Assembly (NCBI GenBank): GCA_944385365.1
Contig: CALWWW010000018.1
Span: 1 to 45,307 of the forward strand
Direction of reading: 5' to 3'
Origin: an uncultured Oscillospiraceae bacterium
GTDB taxonomy: Bacteria; Bacillota; Clostridia; Oscillospirales; Oscillospiraceae
DNA: 45,307 nucleotides
Below the pieces are notes generated by a model. The model ran no database searches, was not told where the DNA came from, and saw only the letters and a program-made list of their open reading frames with translations. The translations under genes and the position numbers were made by a program. This document shows positions 1 to 7,235 of the stretch, in pieces. Position 1 is the first letter of the stretch, and each line of letters opens with the position of its first letter.

Positions 1-70
1 AGGCCCGGCGACACCCGCAGACACACCGGCGGTAAGTTGCCCCACAGAAAAAAATCGAGTAAAACTTTTA
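1..70 (+). repeat. Right end of a composite intergenic repeat, cut by the window edge
   Basis: This stretch repeats the right-hand ends of the elements ending at 14798 and 19069, and the reverse complement of the left end at 34056. It contains the last ~47 bp of the ~165-bp inner unit and then the shared end, the reverse complement of AAAAGTTTTACTCG. The rest of the element lies outside the window. Confidence 0.8.
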
Positions 71-83
71 TCTTTTTACTGCC

Positions 84-119
84 AAACGGGGAGTGCCGCG
101 CTTACGGCACTCCCCGTTT
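84..119 (-). terminator. Hairpin terminator downstream of the oxidoreductase operon
   Basis: A 15-bp inverted repeat (AAACGGGGAGTGCCG and its complement, loop CGCTTA) lies just past the stop of the last minus-strand gene. The A/T flanks are short on both sides, so it may work in both directions. Confidence 0.6.
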
Positions 120-126
120 CATCGGG

Positions 127-666
127 TCAGTCCTGATAATCGCGGCCCAGCTGCAAGGCCGTTTCATTGACGGTGAGCAGGTTCTGCTTCCGGGCAGAAA
201 CCACCTTTTGCAGCGCTTCGGCCATATGTCCCTCGCCCAACTCCGGGCAATCGGCCAGGACCTTGCCCATCAGCACCATATTGGCCAGGGTGGGCATATC
301 GTGGTCCGTGGCGATTTTCGTAGCGGGGATGTAGCACACCGTGACATCGGTACGGCGCACAGGCCGGGTCACCAGCGTGGAATCCACGAAGATTTTACCG
401 CCCGGCACCACGGCGTCCTCGTATTTATCCAGGGACGGCAGGTTCATGGCGATCAGCACGTCGGGATTATTGACGATGGGGGAGCCCACCGGGTCATCGG
501 AGAGGATGACGGAGCAGTTGGCCGTACCGCCGCGCATCTCGGGACCGTAGGAGGGCAGCCACGACACCTGACGGTTCTCAATCAGACCCTTATAGGCCAG
601 AAATTTTCCGGCAAACAGAATGCCCTGTCCGCCAAACCCCGCAAACAGCAGATTGGTCGTCGCCAT
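127..666 (-). CDS. 2-oxoacid:ferredoxin oxidoreductase, gamma subunit
   Basis: 179 aa. This is the small subunit of a pyruvate/2-ketoisovalerate-type ferredoxin oxidoreductase, which turns 2-oxoacids and CoA into acyl-CoA, CO2 and reduced ferredoxin in the cytoplasm. The N-terminus has the family glycine motif [14 protein letters not shown] (residues 8-21), and the length fits a stand-alone gamma subunit. It is the last gene of the minus-strand run ferredoxin-alpha-beta-gamma and begins one base after the beta stop codon. Four separate subunits match the VOR/KOR arrangement better than single-chain pyruvate:ferredoxin oxidoreductase. The substrate, whether branched-chain, aromatic or 2-oxoglutarate, cannot be read from sequence alone. 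Confidence 0.88.
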   Translation of the reverse strand: MATTNLLFAGFGGQGILFAGKFLAYKGLIENRQVSWLPSYGPEMRGGTANCSVILSDDPVGSPIVNNPDVLIAMNLPSLDKYEDAVVPGGKIFVDSTLVTRPVRRTDVTVCYIPATKIATDHDMPTLANMVLMGKVLADCPELGEGHMAEALQKVVSARKQNLLTVNETALQLGRDYQD

Positions 667-1416
667 TTACTCCACCTCCTTCGTCAAATCCTTGTAGACG
701 CCCAAAGGATAATAGGGAATCATGGCCGTATCCACCCATTCCAGCGCCTTCTGCGGCGTCATGCCCCAGTTGGTGGGACAGGAGGACACCACTTCGATCA
801 GGCTGAAGCCCTTGCCCTCCACCTGATTGCGGAACGCCGTTTCAATGGCTTTCTTGGCTTTTTTCACGTTCTTGACGTTGTTGACGGCCACACGCTCCAG
901 ATACACCGCGCCGTCCACCTGGGACAGCAGCTCGCAGACCTTGACGGGGAAGCCCACGGTCTTTACGTCGCGGCCATAGGGGGAGGTCTGGGTCACCTGT
1001 CCGGGGAGACTGGTGGGGGCCATCTGGCCGCCGGTCATGCCGTAAATGGCGTTGTTGACGAAAATCACCGTGATATTTTCTCTCCGGGCCGCGGCATGGA
1101 CGATTTCCGCCATGCCGATGGAGGCCAGATCGCCGTCGCCCTGGTAGGTAAACACAATGTTGTCGGGGTTGGCCCGCTTGCAGCCGGTGGCCACGGCGGG
1201 GGCGCGGCCGTGGGCCGCTTCGATCATATCGCAGGCGAAATAGTTATAGGCCATGACGGCGCAGCCTACGGGGGCAATGCCCACGGTGCGGCCCTCAATG
1301 CCCAGGGTGTCAATGGCTTCGGCCACCAGACGGTGGATGATGCCGTGGGTGCAGCCGGGGCAGTAGTGCATGGGCGCGTCGGTCAACGCGTGGGGCTTCT
1401 GAAAGACGATGCTCAT
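667..1416 (-). CDS. 2-oxoacid:ferredoxin oxidoreductase, beta subunit (thiamine diphosphate binding)
   Basis: 249 aa. The thiamine diphosphate-binding subunit. The pattern GDGDLASIG followed about 25 residues later by NNAIYGMTGGQ is the family's cofactor and Mg site, and CPGCTH near residue 20 is the usual N-terminal motif. The start codon overlaps the alpha stop by 4 bases (ATGA type), which implies translational coupling. NCBI-style names for close relatives vary between VorA-like and KorB-like, so no symbol is given. Confidence 0.88.
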   Translation of the reverse strand: MSIVFQKPHALTDAPMHYCPGCTHGIIHRLVAEAIDTLGIEGRTVGIAPVGCAVMAYNYFACDMIEAAHGRAPAVATGCKRANPDNIVFTYQGDGDLASIGMAEIVHAAARRENITVIFVNNAIYGMTGGQMAPTSLPGQVTQTSPYGRDVKTVGFPVKVCELLSQVDGAVYLERVAVNNVKNVKKAKKAIETAFRNQVEGKGFSLIEVVSSCPTNWGMTPQKALEWVDTAMIPYYPLGVYKDLTKEVE

Positions 1417-2480
1417 TGGTCGGTACCTCCCTCATTGGCATGGATGATGGATTCCAGCACCTGTTCCGGCGAGGGGATCATACCGCCGACGCGGTTGCAC
1501 AGGTACACAGGACGGCGGCAGCGGGTGGCCAGCTCCACGTCCTCGATCATCTGGCCCATGGACAGCTCCACCGACAGGAACGCTTTGCAGTGGTCGGCGG
1601 CGGCCAGCAGGGGCTTCTTGGGGAAGGGCCACAGGGTGATGGGACGGATCAGACCCGCCTTGATGCCCCGCTTCCGGGCTTCGTTGATGGCGTTTTTGGA
1701 GACGCGGGCGGCGATGCCGTAGGCCACCACGCACACGTCGGCGTCGTCCATGCAGTACGATTCCCAACGGGCTTCCTTCTCCGCAATGGCGGCGTACCGC
1801 TCATAGCGGTTAAAGTTGAACTGCTCCAGCTCCGCCGGGTCCAGAGACAGAGAATTGACAATGTTGTGCTTGCGGCCCGTCCGGGTGCCGGTGACGGCCC
1901 AGGGCTTTTCGATGACTTCCGGCTCGCTGGTGTTCAGCTCCACCGGTTCCATCATCTGACCCATGGTGCCGTCGGCGAAGATCATGGCCGTCATGCGGTA
2001 GCGGTCGGCCAGATCAAAGGCCGTCCGGGTCAGGTCGGCCATCTCCTGGACGCTGGCCGGGGCCAGAACGATCATATGGAAGTCGCCGTGGCCGGGGGCG
2101 CGGGTGGCCTGGAAATAGTCGGACTGGGACGGCTGGATGCCGCCGAGACCGGGGCCGCCCCGCTGGACGTTGACCACCACGGCGGGCAGATCGGAACCGG
2201 CCAGATAGGAAAGGCCCTCCGATTTCAGGGACAGTCCGGGGCTGGAAGAGGAGGTCATGACACGGGCGCCCGCCGAGGACGCGCCGTAGACCATATTGAT
2301 GGCCGCAATTTCACTTTCGGCCTGCAAAAAGGTGCCGCCGATTTTGGGCATCCGCTTGGCCATATAGGCGGCAATCTCCGTCTGGGGCGTGATGGGGTAG
2401 CCGAAATAGAACCGGCATCCGGCCTGGATGGCGGCTTCGGCAATGGCCTCGTTGCCCTTCATCAAAACTTTGTCTGCCAT
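1413..2480 (-). CDS. vorB: 2-oxoacid:ferredoxin oxidoreductase, alpha subunit (VorB-like)
   Basis: 355 aa. The alpha subunit, with the pyrimidine-binding and transketolase-C-like domains. The N-terminal pattern GNEAIAEAAIQAGCRFYFGYPITPQTE (residues 8-34) is typical of VorB/KorA proteins, and the following region with ESEIAAINMVYGAS and TSSSSPG lines the active site. It starts one base after the ferredoxin stop and overlaps the beta gene by 4 bases. The symbol vorB follows the common naming of this subgroup; the preference for branched-chain 2-oxoacids is inference, not shown by the sequence. Confidence 0.85.
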   Translation of the reverse strand: MADKVLMKGNEAIAEAAIQAGCRFYFGYPITPQTEIAAYMAKRMPKIGGTFLQAESEIAAINMVYGASSAGARVMTSSSSPGLSLKSEGLSYLAGSDLPAVVVNVQRGGPGLGGIQPSQSDYFQATRAPGHGDFHMIVLAPASVQEMADLTRTAFDLADRYRMTAMIFADGTMGQMMEPVELNTSEPEVIEKPWAVTGTRTGRKHNIVNSLSLDPAELEQFNFNRYERYAAIAEKEARWESYCMDDADVCVVAYGIAARVSKNAINEARKRGIKAGLIRPITLWPFPKKPLLAAADHCKAFLSVELSMGQMIEDVELATRCRRPVYLCNRVGGMIPSPEQVLESIIHANEGGTDQ

Positions 2481-2481
2481 G

Positions 2482-2697
2482 TTACACCTCTTCCTTTTCT
2501 ACGGTAATGACGCAGTCGGGACACATGGTGGCGCAGAAGGCGCAGGCCACGCAGGCGGCGGCGTCGGTCATCTCCGCCGGGTGGTGGCCCTTGGCGTTGA
2601 TGCGGTCGGCGGACAGGCGGAGAATCTTCTTGGGACATGCGTCCACGCAGAGGCCGCAGCCCTTGCACAGATCCTCCTGGAACGTAACAGTTGCCAT
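2482..2697 (-). CDS. Two-cluster 4Fe-4S ferredoxin, delta subunit of the oxidoreductase
   Basis: 71 aa. It has two CxxCxxCxxxCP motifs: [12 protein letters not shown] (residues 11-22) and [12 protein letters not shown] (residues 49-60). This is a bacterial 2[4Fe-4S] ferredoxin. Placed directly before alpha, beta and gamma, it is the electron-transfer (delta) subunit that passes electrons from the thiamine site to free ferredoxin. A good AGGAGG site lies upstream, in the 11-base gap to the P-loop gene. Confidence 0.92.
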   Translation of the reverse strand: MATVTFQEDLCKGCGLCVDACPKKILRLSADRINAKGHHPAEMTDAAACVACAFCATMCPDCVITVEKEEV

Positions 2698-2708
2698 AAT
2701 GGTTCCTC

Positions 2709-3374
2709 CTAAAAGAAATCCCGGGCCTGAAGCGTCAGACCCAGCAGATGGGGAATTTTGTCTTGCAGCTCCGGCAGCAGCCGGGCGTCCACGGTGGTCA
2801 TGGCGATGGGCAGGCCGCTGCGTCTGGAGACCTCCTCGGCGTAGGACAGGGAATCCAGCACCGTCTGGGCCGTGGTTTCCGGGCCCAGATTGGAGTTGTT
2901 GACCAGAGCCGTGGCCCGGATGCCCCCGGCGGCCTCGATCTCCCGGAGAATTTCCAGGGTGTCCGGGGCGTCGTGGGACAGGGGCCGGTACCCATTGATG
3001 ACCAGATAGAACGCGTAATCGCCCTCCTTGAGGATGCCGGGGGCGTACCGGCCCAGGGCCAGCGCGCCCCGGTCGTCGCCGCCGATATCGAGGACGGCAT
3101 ACCGGCTGGTATCGTCCACAATGGCGTACATCTCCTGGGGCAATGCGGGTAAATCCACATTGGACCCGGCGTAGGGCGATGACAAAAGCGAAATCCCCTG
3201 GGCGGCCAGCCGGTCCCGGCTGTCGGCGGAACGGAAATAAGGGTTGACGATATCCAGGTCCGCCACGGTGACGGCCTTGCCCGCCGCCGCCAATGTTTCG
3301 GCGTAATTGATGGCGATATTGGTTTTACCGGAGCCGTAATGGCCCGCAAAGAGGGTAATGCGATGGGGTTTCAT
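2709..3374 (-). CDS. P-loop ATPase of the ParA/MinD-like (SIMIBI) type
   Basis: 221 aa. A Walker A motif, GHYGSGKTN (residues 11-19), is followed by [11 protein letters not shown], where the Asp and the NPYFR element resemble deviant-Walker SIMIBI ATPases. [11 protein letters not shown] is a likely Walker B/switch. No DNA-binding or membrane-targeting segment is obvious. It is the first gene of the ferredoxin oxidoreductase operon and has its own promoter, so a role in assembling or activating the iron-sulfur enzyme is plausible. That role is inference from position; the family has no assigned substrate that I can name. Confidence 0.7.
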   Translation of the reverse strand: MKPHRITLFAGHYGSGKTNIAINYAETLAAAGKAVTVADLDIVNPYFRSADSRDRLAAQGISLLSSPYAGSNVDLPALPQEMYAIVDDTSRYAVLDIGGDDRGALALGRYAPGILKEGDYAFYLVINGYRPLSHDAPDTLEILREIEAAGGIRATALVNNSNLGPETTAQTVLDSLSYAEEVSRRSGLPIAMTTVDARLLPELQDKIPHLLGLTLQARDFF

Positions 3375-3394
3375 AACAAATCACCTAATAGGTA

Positions 3395-3422
3395 TTGTAG
3401 CACAAAACGGGGAGAACGCAAG
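3395..3422 (-). promoter_or_regulatory. Promoter for the P-loop/ferredoxin oxidoreductase operon
   Basis: On the minus strand, TTGCGT (3417-3422) and TACAAT (3395-3400) are separated by 16 bases, about 20 bases before the ATG at 3374. An AGGTGA ribosome site lies between. This makes the operon independent of the T-box gene upstream. Confidence 0.6.
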
Positions 3423-3471
3423 GAAAACAGAGCGGCGGGGACCAATATCCCCGCCGCCGCAGGGGCGCTGC

Positions 3472-5745
3472 TTACAGTTTATTGCGCTGGATTTTGCCGC
3501 TGATGGTCTTGGGCAGCTCGTCGCGGAATACCACAATCCGGGGATACTTATAGGGGGCGGTCCGCTCCTTGACGTAGTTCTGAATCTCCTTTTTCAGCGC
3601 TTCCGTGCCCTCGGTGCCCTTGGTCAGCACAATGGACGCCTTGACCACCTGGCCGCGGACCTCGTCGGGGGCGGCGGATACGCCGCACTCGAGCACGTAG
3701 GGCAGCTCCATGATGACCGATTCGATCTCAAAGGGCCCGATGCGGTAGCCGGAGGACTTGATCACATCATCGGCCCGGCCCACATACCAGAAGTAGCCGT
3801 CCTCGTCGCGCCAGGCCACGTCGCCGGTGTGGTAGTAGCCGTCGTGCCACACCTCGTCGGTGCGCTCCTGGTCCCGGTAATAGCCTTTGAACAGGCCGTT
3901 GGGAATGTGCTCGCTGGTGCGGACGACGATCTCGCCGTTTTCGCCCACGCCGCAGCTCTTGCCCTCGCTGTTGAGGATGTCGATATCGTAGGAGCAGATG
4001 GGCTTGCCCATGGCGCCCAGACGGGGCTGGGTGCCCACCAGGGTGGCAATGGTCAGCGTCGTCTCGGTCTGGCCGAAGCCCTCCATGATCTGCAAGCCCG
4101 TGGCGTTGTAGAACTGCTCGAAGACCGCCGGGTTCAGCGCTTCGCCTGCGGTGGTGGCGTGGCGGATGGAGCTGAGGTCGTAGTGGCTCAAATCCTGCTT
4201 GATCATCATGCGGTACATGGTGGGGGGAGCGCAGAACGTGGTGATATTGTATTTGGCGAACATGGGCAGAATCTGATGGGCGTCGAACCGCTCGAAATCG
4301 TAGACAAAGACCGCGCCCTCGCAGAGCCACTGGCCGTAGAGCTTGCCCCACAATGCCTTGCCCCAGCCGGTGTCGGAAATGGTCAGATGCAGGCCGTCCC
4401 GCTGGACACAGTGCCAGTATTTGGCGGTGATAAAGTGGCCCAGCACATACTTATAGCTGTGGGCGGCGATTTTGGGATAACCGGTGGTGCCGGAGGTAAA
4501 GAACATCAGCATGGGGTCGTCGCCGCCGGGGGCGTCGGCCTCCCGGACGAACCGGCGGGAGAACAGACCGAACTCGGCGTCGAAGTCGTGCCAGCCGTCG
4601 CGGCTGCCGCCCACGAGAATCTTCGTCTTCAGGCTGGGACACTGGCCCTCGGCCTTTTCAATCTCCCCGGCGGTGTGGCCGGAGGCCGTGGCCACAATGG
4701 CGCTGACCTCGGCGGCCTGGAAGCGGTACACATAGTCATGCTCCTGCAGCTGGTCCGTGGCGGGAATGGCCACAGCGCCCAGCTTGTGGAGGCCCAGAAT
4801 GGCGAACCAGAACTGATAATGGCGTTTCAGCACCAGCATGACCCGGTCACCCCGCTGAATGCCCAGGGATTTGAAGTAGTTGGCCGCCTGGCTGGAATAT
4901 TCCTTGATATCCTTGAAGGTGAAGCGGCGCTCGTTCAGGTCCTTGTCGATGTGGAGCATGGCCAGCTTGTCGGGGTAGGTGCGGCCCAGACGGTCCACGG
5001 TGTCAAAGGCAAAATTGTAATGGCCGTCGTTGACAAACTCGATTTTTTGCAGCGCGCCCCGCTCGTCCTCGGTGGTCTTGATGAATTCCTCGCACAGCAA
5101 CGGAAGCTTGCTGTCGGGGGCGCTGGGGGCGAAGTAGGGGAGAGACTTCTCTTCGTCGCTGTCGCCGTTCATAATCATGGCCAGGAACGTGCAGTCCTTG
5201 CCGTCCACGGCAATCATGCCGTGGGGGGTGGAGGATTTATAGTAGATGCTGTCACCGGCGTGGAGGACCTCCTCATGGTCGCCCACGCGGACCCGCAGGG
5301 AGCCCTCCAGCACCAGGTCGAACTCGTGGCCCTTGTGGGTGGTGGTGGCGATGGGCTGGGACTGCTGGGCTTCGGAATAGGAATAGCGGACGTAGTAGGG
5401 GTCCGCCAGACGGTGCTTGAACAGGGGAGCCATGTTCTGAATCAGAATGCCGTCCTCATCGGCGGTGGTGATGCCCTGGCCCTTGCGGGTGACGGTATAG
5501 GTGGTCAGACGGGCGCTTTCGCCCTCCAAAAGGTCCGTGATGCCGATGCCGAAGGCCAGAGAACACTTGTGGATAAAGGTAAAGGGCAAATCCACCTTAC
5601 CGGCTTCATAGCTGCGGTACTGCTCCACGGTGGTGTCGGTCTTCTGGGCCATCTCCGCCACGGAGAATCCGCTGATGGCGCGCATTTCCGCGATACGCGA
5701 AGCGATCTCCAGCAGCTGGTTATGGGATACGGTGTTGGATTCCAT
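3472..5745 (-). CDS. Acyl-CoA synthetase (ANL family) with N-terminal HTH and cupin domains
   Basis: 757 aa. There are three parts: an XRE-type helix-turn-helix (about residues 10-75), a cupin (about 120-190, with GHEFDLVLEGSL and STPHG), and an adenylate-forming acyl-CoA synthetase (about 240-757). The ANL motifs are intact: TSGTTG at 417-422, GFGQTETT at 556-563, YHTGDVAW, and the catalytic Lys in SGKIQRNKL (751). The enzyme should activate a carboxylic acid to acyl-CoA using ATP. HTH plus cupin is the layout of stand-alone regulators, so the protein may sense its ligand and act on DNA as well as catalyse. AGGAGG lies 7 bases before the ATG. A T-box leader stands upstream. Acid specificity is unknown; pairing with the 2-oxoacid oxidoreductase suggests amino-acid-derived acids (inference). 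Confidence 0.88.
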   Translation of the reverse strand: MESNTVSHNQLLEIASRIAEMRAISGFSVAEMAQKTDTTVEQYRSYEAGKVDLPFTFIHKCSLAFGIGITDLLEGESARLTTYTVTRKGQGITTADEDGILIQNMAPLFKHRLADPYYVRYSYSEAQQSQPIATTTHKGHEFDLVLEGSLRVRVGDHEEVLHAGDSIYYKSSTPHGMIAVDGKDCTFLAMIMNGDSDEEKSLPYFAPSAPDSKLPLLCEEFIKTTEDERGALQKIEFVNDGHYNFAFDTVDRLGRTYPDKLAMLHIDKDLNERRFTFKDIKEYSSQAANYFKSLGIQRGDRVMLVLKRHYQFWFAILGLHKLGAVAIPATDQLQEHDYVYRFQAAEVSAIVATASGHTAGEIEKAEGQCPSLKTKILVGGSRDGWHDFDAEFGLFSRRFVREADAPGGDDPMLMFFTSGTTGYPKIAAHSYKYVLGHFITAKYWHCVQRDGLHLTISDTGWGKALWGKLYGQWLCEGAVFVYDFERFDAHQILPMFAKYNITTFCAPPTMYRMMIKQDLSHYDLSSIRHATTAGEALNPAVFEQFYNATGLQIMEGFGQTETTLTIATLVGTQPRLGAMGKPICSYDIDILNSEGKSCGVGENGEIVVRTSEHIPNGLFKGYYRDQERTDEVWHDGYYHTGDVAWRDEDGYFWYVGRADDVIKSSGYRIGPFEIESVIMELPYVLECGVSAAPDEVRGQVVKASIVLTKGTEGTEALKKEIQNYVKERTAPYKYPRIVVFRDELPKTISGKIQRNKL

Positions 5746-5792
5746 GGGTCAAACCTCCTGAAATGTTGTAAGGTCCTGCCTGGGAAGGGAAT

Positions 5793-6075
5793 AAAAAAAG
5801 CCGTCCCAAAGCAAGTAACTAGCTTTGAGACGGAATAAACATTCCGCGGTACCACTCAAATTGCGCCATGGGCTATTGCCGGACGCCACCTCATAGGATC
5901 TATCAATCCTTGCACACTGACGCTGTGCTGCTCGGAGAACACTACTGACCCTGGGGGCGTTTGCATCCTCAGCTCGGAAGGGATGGGTCGCCGTTGTCCG
6001 CTGCCCTGCCGCCTTGCACCACCCGGCGGCTCTCTGAAAAGGAAGTCGGACTGGACCGTCTTCGTCATTGCCTAT
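5793..6075 (-). ncRNA. T-box leader with terminator/antiterminator
   Basis: On the minus strand, the 5' part has the stem I pattern: TGACGAAGA near the start, AGAG bulge, GGTGGTGCAAGG apical loop at 6012-6023, and AGTAG at 5942-5946. The T-box proper, TTTGAGTGGTACCGCGGAA, is at 5843-5861. It is followed by a terminator with arms CCGTCTCAAAGC and GCTTTGGGACGG (5801-5833) and a U-run at 5793-5799. It ends about 50 bases before the acyl-CoA synthetase gene, so uncharged tRNA should switch that gene on. I could not assign the specifier codon with confidence; the C-rich tract just 5' of AGTAG is where it should lie. Confidence 0.9.
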
Positions 6076-6081
6076 GGCGCT

Positions 6082-6110
6082 ATTGTACGCCCGCCGCGCC
6101 CACTTGTCAA
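6082..6110 (-). promoter_or_regulatory. Promoter for the T-box leader
   Basis: Minus strand: a consensus TTGACA (6105-6110) and TACAAT (6082-6087) with a 17-base spacer. Transcription would start near 6075, at the beginning of the T-box stem I. Confidence 0.85.
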
Positions 6111-6263
6111 GGACTTCTTTCCGCGTGGGGTGGATTTGTTGCAGCAGCCAAGTACACCGCGAAAGCAAAAACGCCGTTTTGTGCACATTGCCCTGTGGAA
6201 GCCTTTGAAAACTCCTGTGCAACCTTGTGAAAGTATGTCGAATTTTTGAACAGATTTCAGAAG

Positions 6264-6311
6264 TTTTACACATTTTCACAGAGTTGTCCACAGAAGATGG
6301 AGTTTTCCACA
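6264..6311 (+). promoter_or_regulatory. Cluster of near-consensus DnaA boxes before nrdG
   Basis: Relative to TTATNCACA, TTTTACACA (6264-6272), TTGTCCACA (6284-6292) and TTTTCCACA (6303-6311) each have one mismatch, and ATTTTCACA (6272-6280) has two. All are on the plus strand, with starts about 20 bases apart, placing them on one face of the helix. They sit just upstream of the nrdG promoter. DnaA control of ribonucleotide reductase genes is known in E. coli (nrdAB); its application here is inference. Confidence 0.4.
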
Positions 6312-6333
6312 AAAATTACCGGGCCTTTTTGGC

Positions 6334-6362
6334 TTGCACCCTGGGAAGCGGGGGAGTATAAT
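6334..6362 (+). promoter_or_regulatory. Promoter for nrdG
   Basis: TTGCAC (6334-6339) and TATAAT (6357-6362) are separated by 17 bases, about 35 bases before the nrdG start. Confidence 0.75.
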
Positions 6363-6397
6363 CAAGCCTGTATCGCTGTTTGGGAGGTGGCACAAGG

Positions 6398-7084
6398 ATG
6401 GAATTGGGTGGATTGCAGAAGCTGACGCTGCTGGATTTTCCGGGCCGTCTGGCCTGTACGGCCTTTACGGTGGGCTGTAATTTTCGCTGTCCCTGGTGCC
6501 ACAACGGTTCTCTGGTGCGGCGGACGGCGGAGACCTTCGACGTGTCGGAGCTGCTGGCCTTTCTGCGCAAGCGCCGGGGCGTTCTGGACGGCGTCTGCAT
6601 CAGCGGCGGCGAACCGCTGCTCCATGACGGTCTGGCCGACACCCTGCGGGCCGTCAAGGACCTGGGCTACGCGGTGAAGCTGGACACCAACGGCAGTTTT
6701 CCCGACAAGCTGCGGCAGCTGGTGGAAGCGAACTTGGTGGATTATGTGGCCATGGATGTAAAAAATTGCCGGGAGCACTACGGCGTCACGGCGGGGGTTC
6801 CCGATCTGGACGTGTCGCCCATTGTCGAATCGGTGTCGTACCTGCTGTCGGAGCCGGTGGAATTTGAGTTCCGCACAACGGTGGTTGGGCAATTTCACAA
6901 CAGGGAGAATCTGGAAGCTCTGGCCCGGTGGATTGCCGGTGCCAGACGGTATTTTCTCCAGTCCTTTGTGGATGGGGAAACCCTGTTGTCACGGGGCTGT
7001 ACGGGCCTTTCTCCACAGGAGATGGAGGACCTCCGGCAGGCGGTTCTGCCCTGGGTCCCCGGCGCGGAATTGAGGGGGACATAA
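6398..7084 (+). CDS. nrdG: Anaerobic ribonucleotide reductase activating protein (radical SAM)
   Basis: 228 aa from the ATG at 6398, chosen because GGGAGGT lies 9 bases upstream; a TTG further upstream has no ribosome site. The radical SAM cluster motif CNFRCPWCH (near residue 26) is followed by SGGEPLL, the SAM-binding GGE motif. The opening GGLQKLTLLDFPG matches the NrdG-type activases often annotated as anaerobic RNR activating proteins. It would cut SAM to make the glycyl radical on NrdD, the next gene. Confidence 0.9.
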   Translation: MELGGLQKLTLLDFPGRLACTAFTVGCNFRCPWCHNGSLVRRTAETFDVSELLAFLRKRRGVLDGVCISGGEPLLHDGLADTLRAVKDLGYAVKLDTNGSFPDKLRQLVEANLVDYVAMDVKNCREHYGVTAGVPDLDVSPIVESVSYLLSEPVEFEFRTTVVGQFHNRENLEALARWIAGARRYFLQSFVDGETLLSRGCTGLSPQEMEDLRQAVLPWVPGAELRGT

Positions 7085-7129
7085 CACAATATCTTGTGGT
7101 TCGACAAAATTATGACGACAATATTCTGT
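7084..7129 (+). promoter_or_regulatory. Tandem NrdR boxes upstream of nrdD
   Basis: ACACAATATCTTGT (7084-7097) and CGACAATATTCTGT (7116-7129) match the NrdR consensus (ACACwATATmTwGT-like). Their starts are 32 bases apart, about three helical turns, which is the usual tandem spacing for this (d)ATP-sensing repressor. They lie 12 bases upstream of the nrdD -35 element. Confidence 0.85.
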
Positions 7130-7141
7130 GGTTTCTGCCCA

Positions 7142-7170
7142 TTGATTCCGGCGCGCCGACATGATATGCT
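7142..7170 (+). promoter_or_regulatory. Promoter for nrdD
   Basis: TTGATT (7142-7147) and TATGCT (7165-7170) with a 17-base spacer. The predicted start near 7177 falls inside the 5' arm of the hairpin at 7174-7198. Confidence 0.6.
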
Positions 7171-7173
7171 GTA

Positions 7174-7207
7174 CCCGTTCCTCCAGGGGAGGAGCGGGAC
7201 TTTTTTT
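7174..7207 (+). terminator. Terminator-like hairpin in the nrdD 5' leader
   Basis: An 11-bp stem (CCCGTTCCTCC with GGAGGAGCGGG, one G-U pair, loop AGG) is followed by ACTTTTTTT. It has the full form of an intrinsic terminator, yet lies between the nrdD promoter and its ribosome site. It may end readthrough from nrdG or act as an attenuator. Confidence 0.75.
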
Positions 7208-7235
7208 ACGATCGGCACGAAGGAGAGATCAGCAT

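Noticed and set aside
37-1722. Long plus-strand open frame opposite the oxidoreductase genes (similar ones at 3358-5838, 28631-30757 and 31700-33766; a minus-strand one at 7206-9878)
   Set aside because: They are antisense to well-identified genes, are rich in His, Gly, Val and Gln as expected from reversed GC-rich codons, and have no ribosome sites or recognisable domains.
5749-6312. Minus-strand open frame upstream of the acyl-CoA synthetase
   Set aside because: It runs through the T-box leader, its promoter and its terminator.
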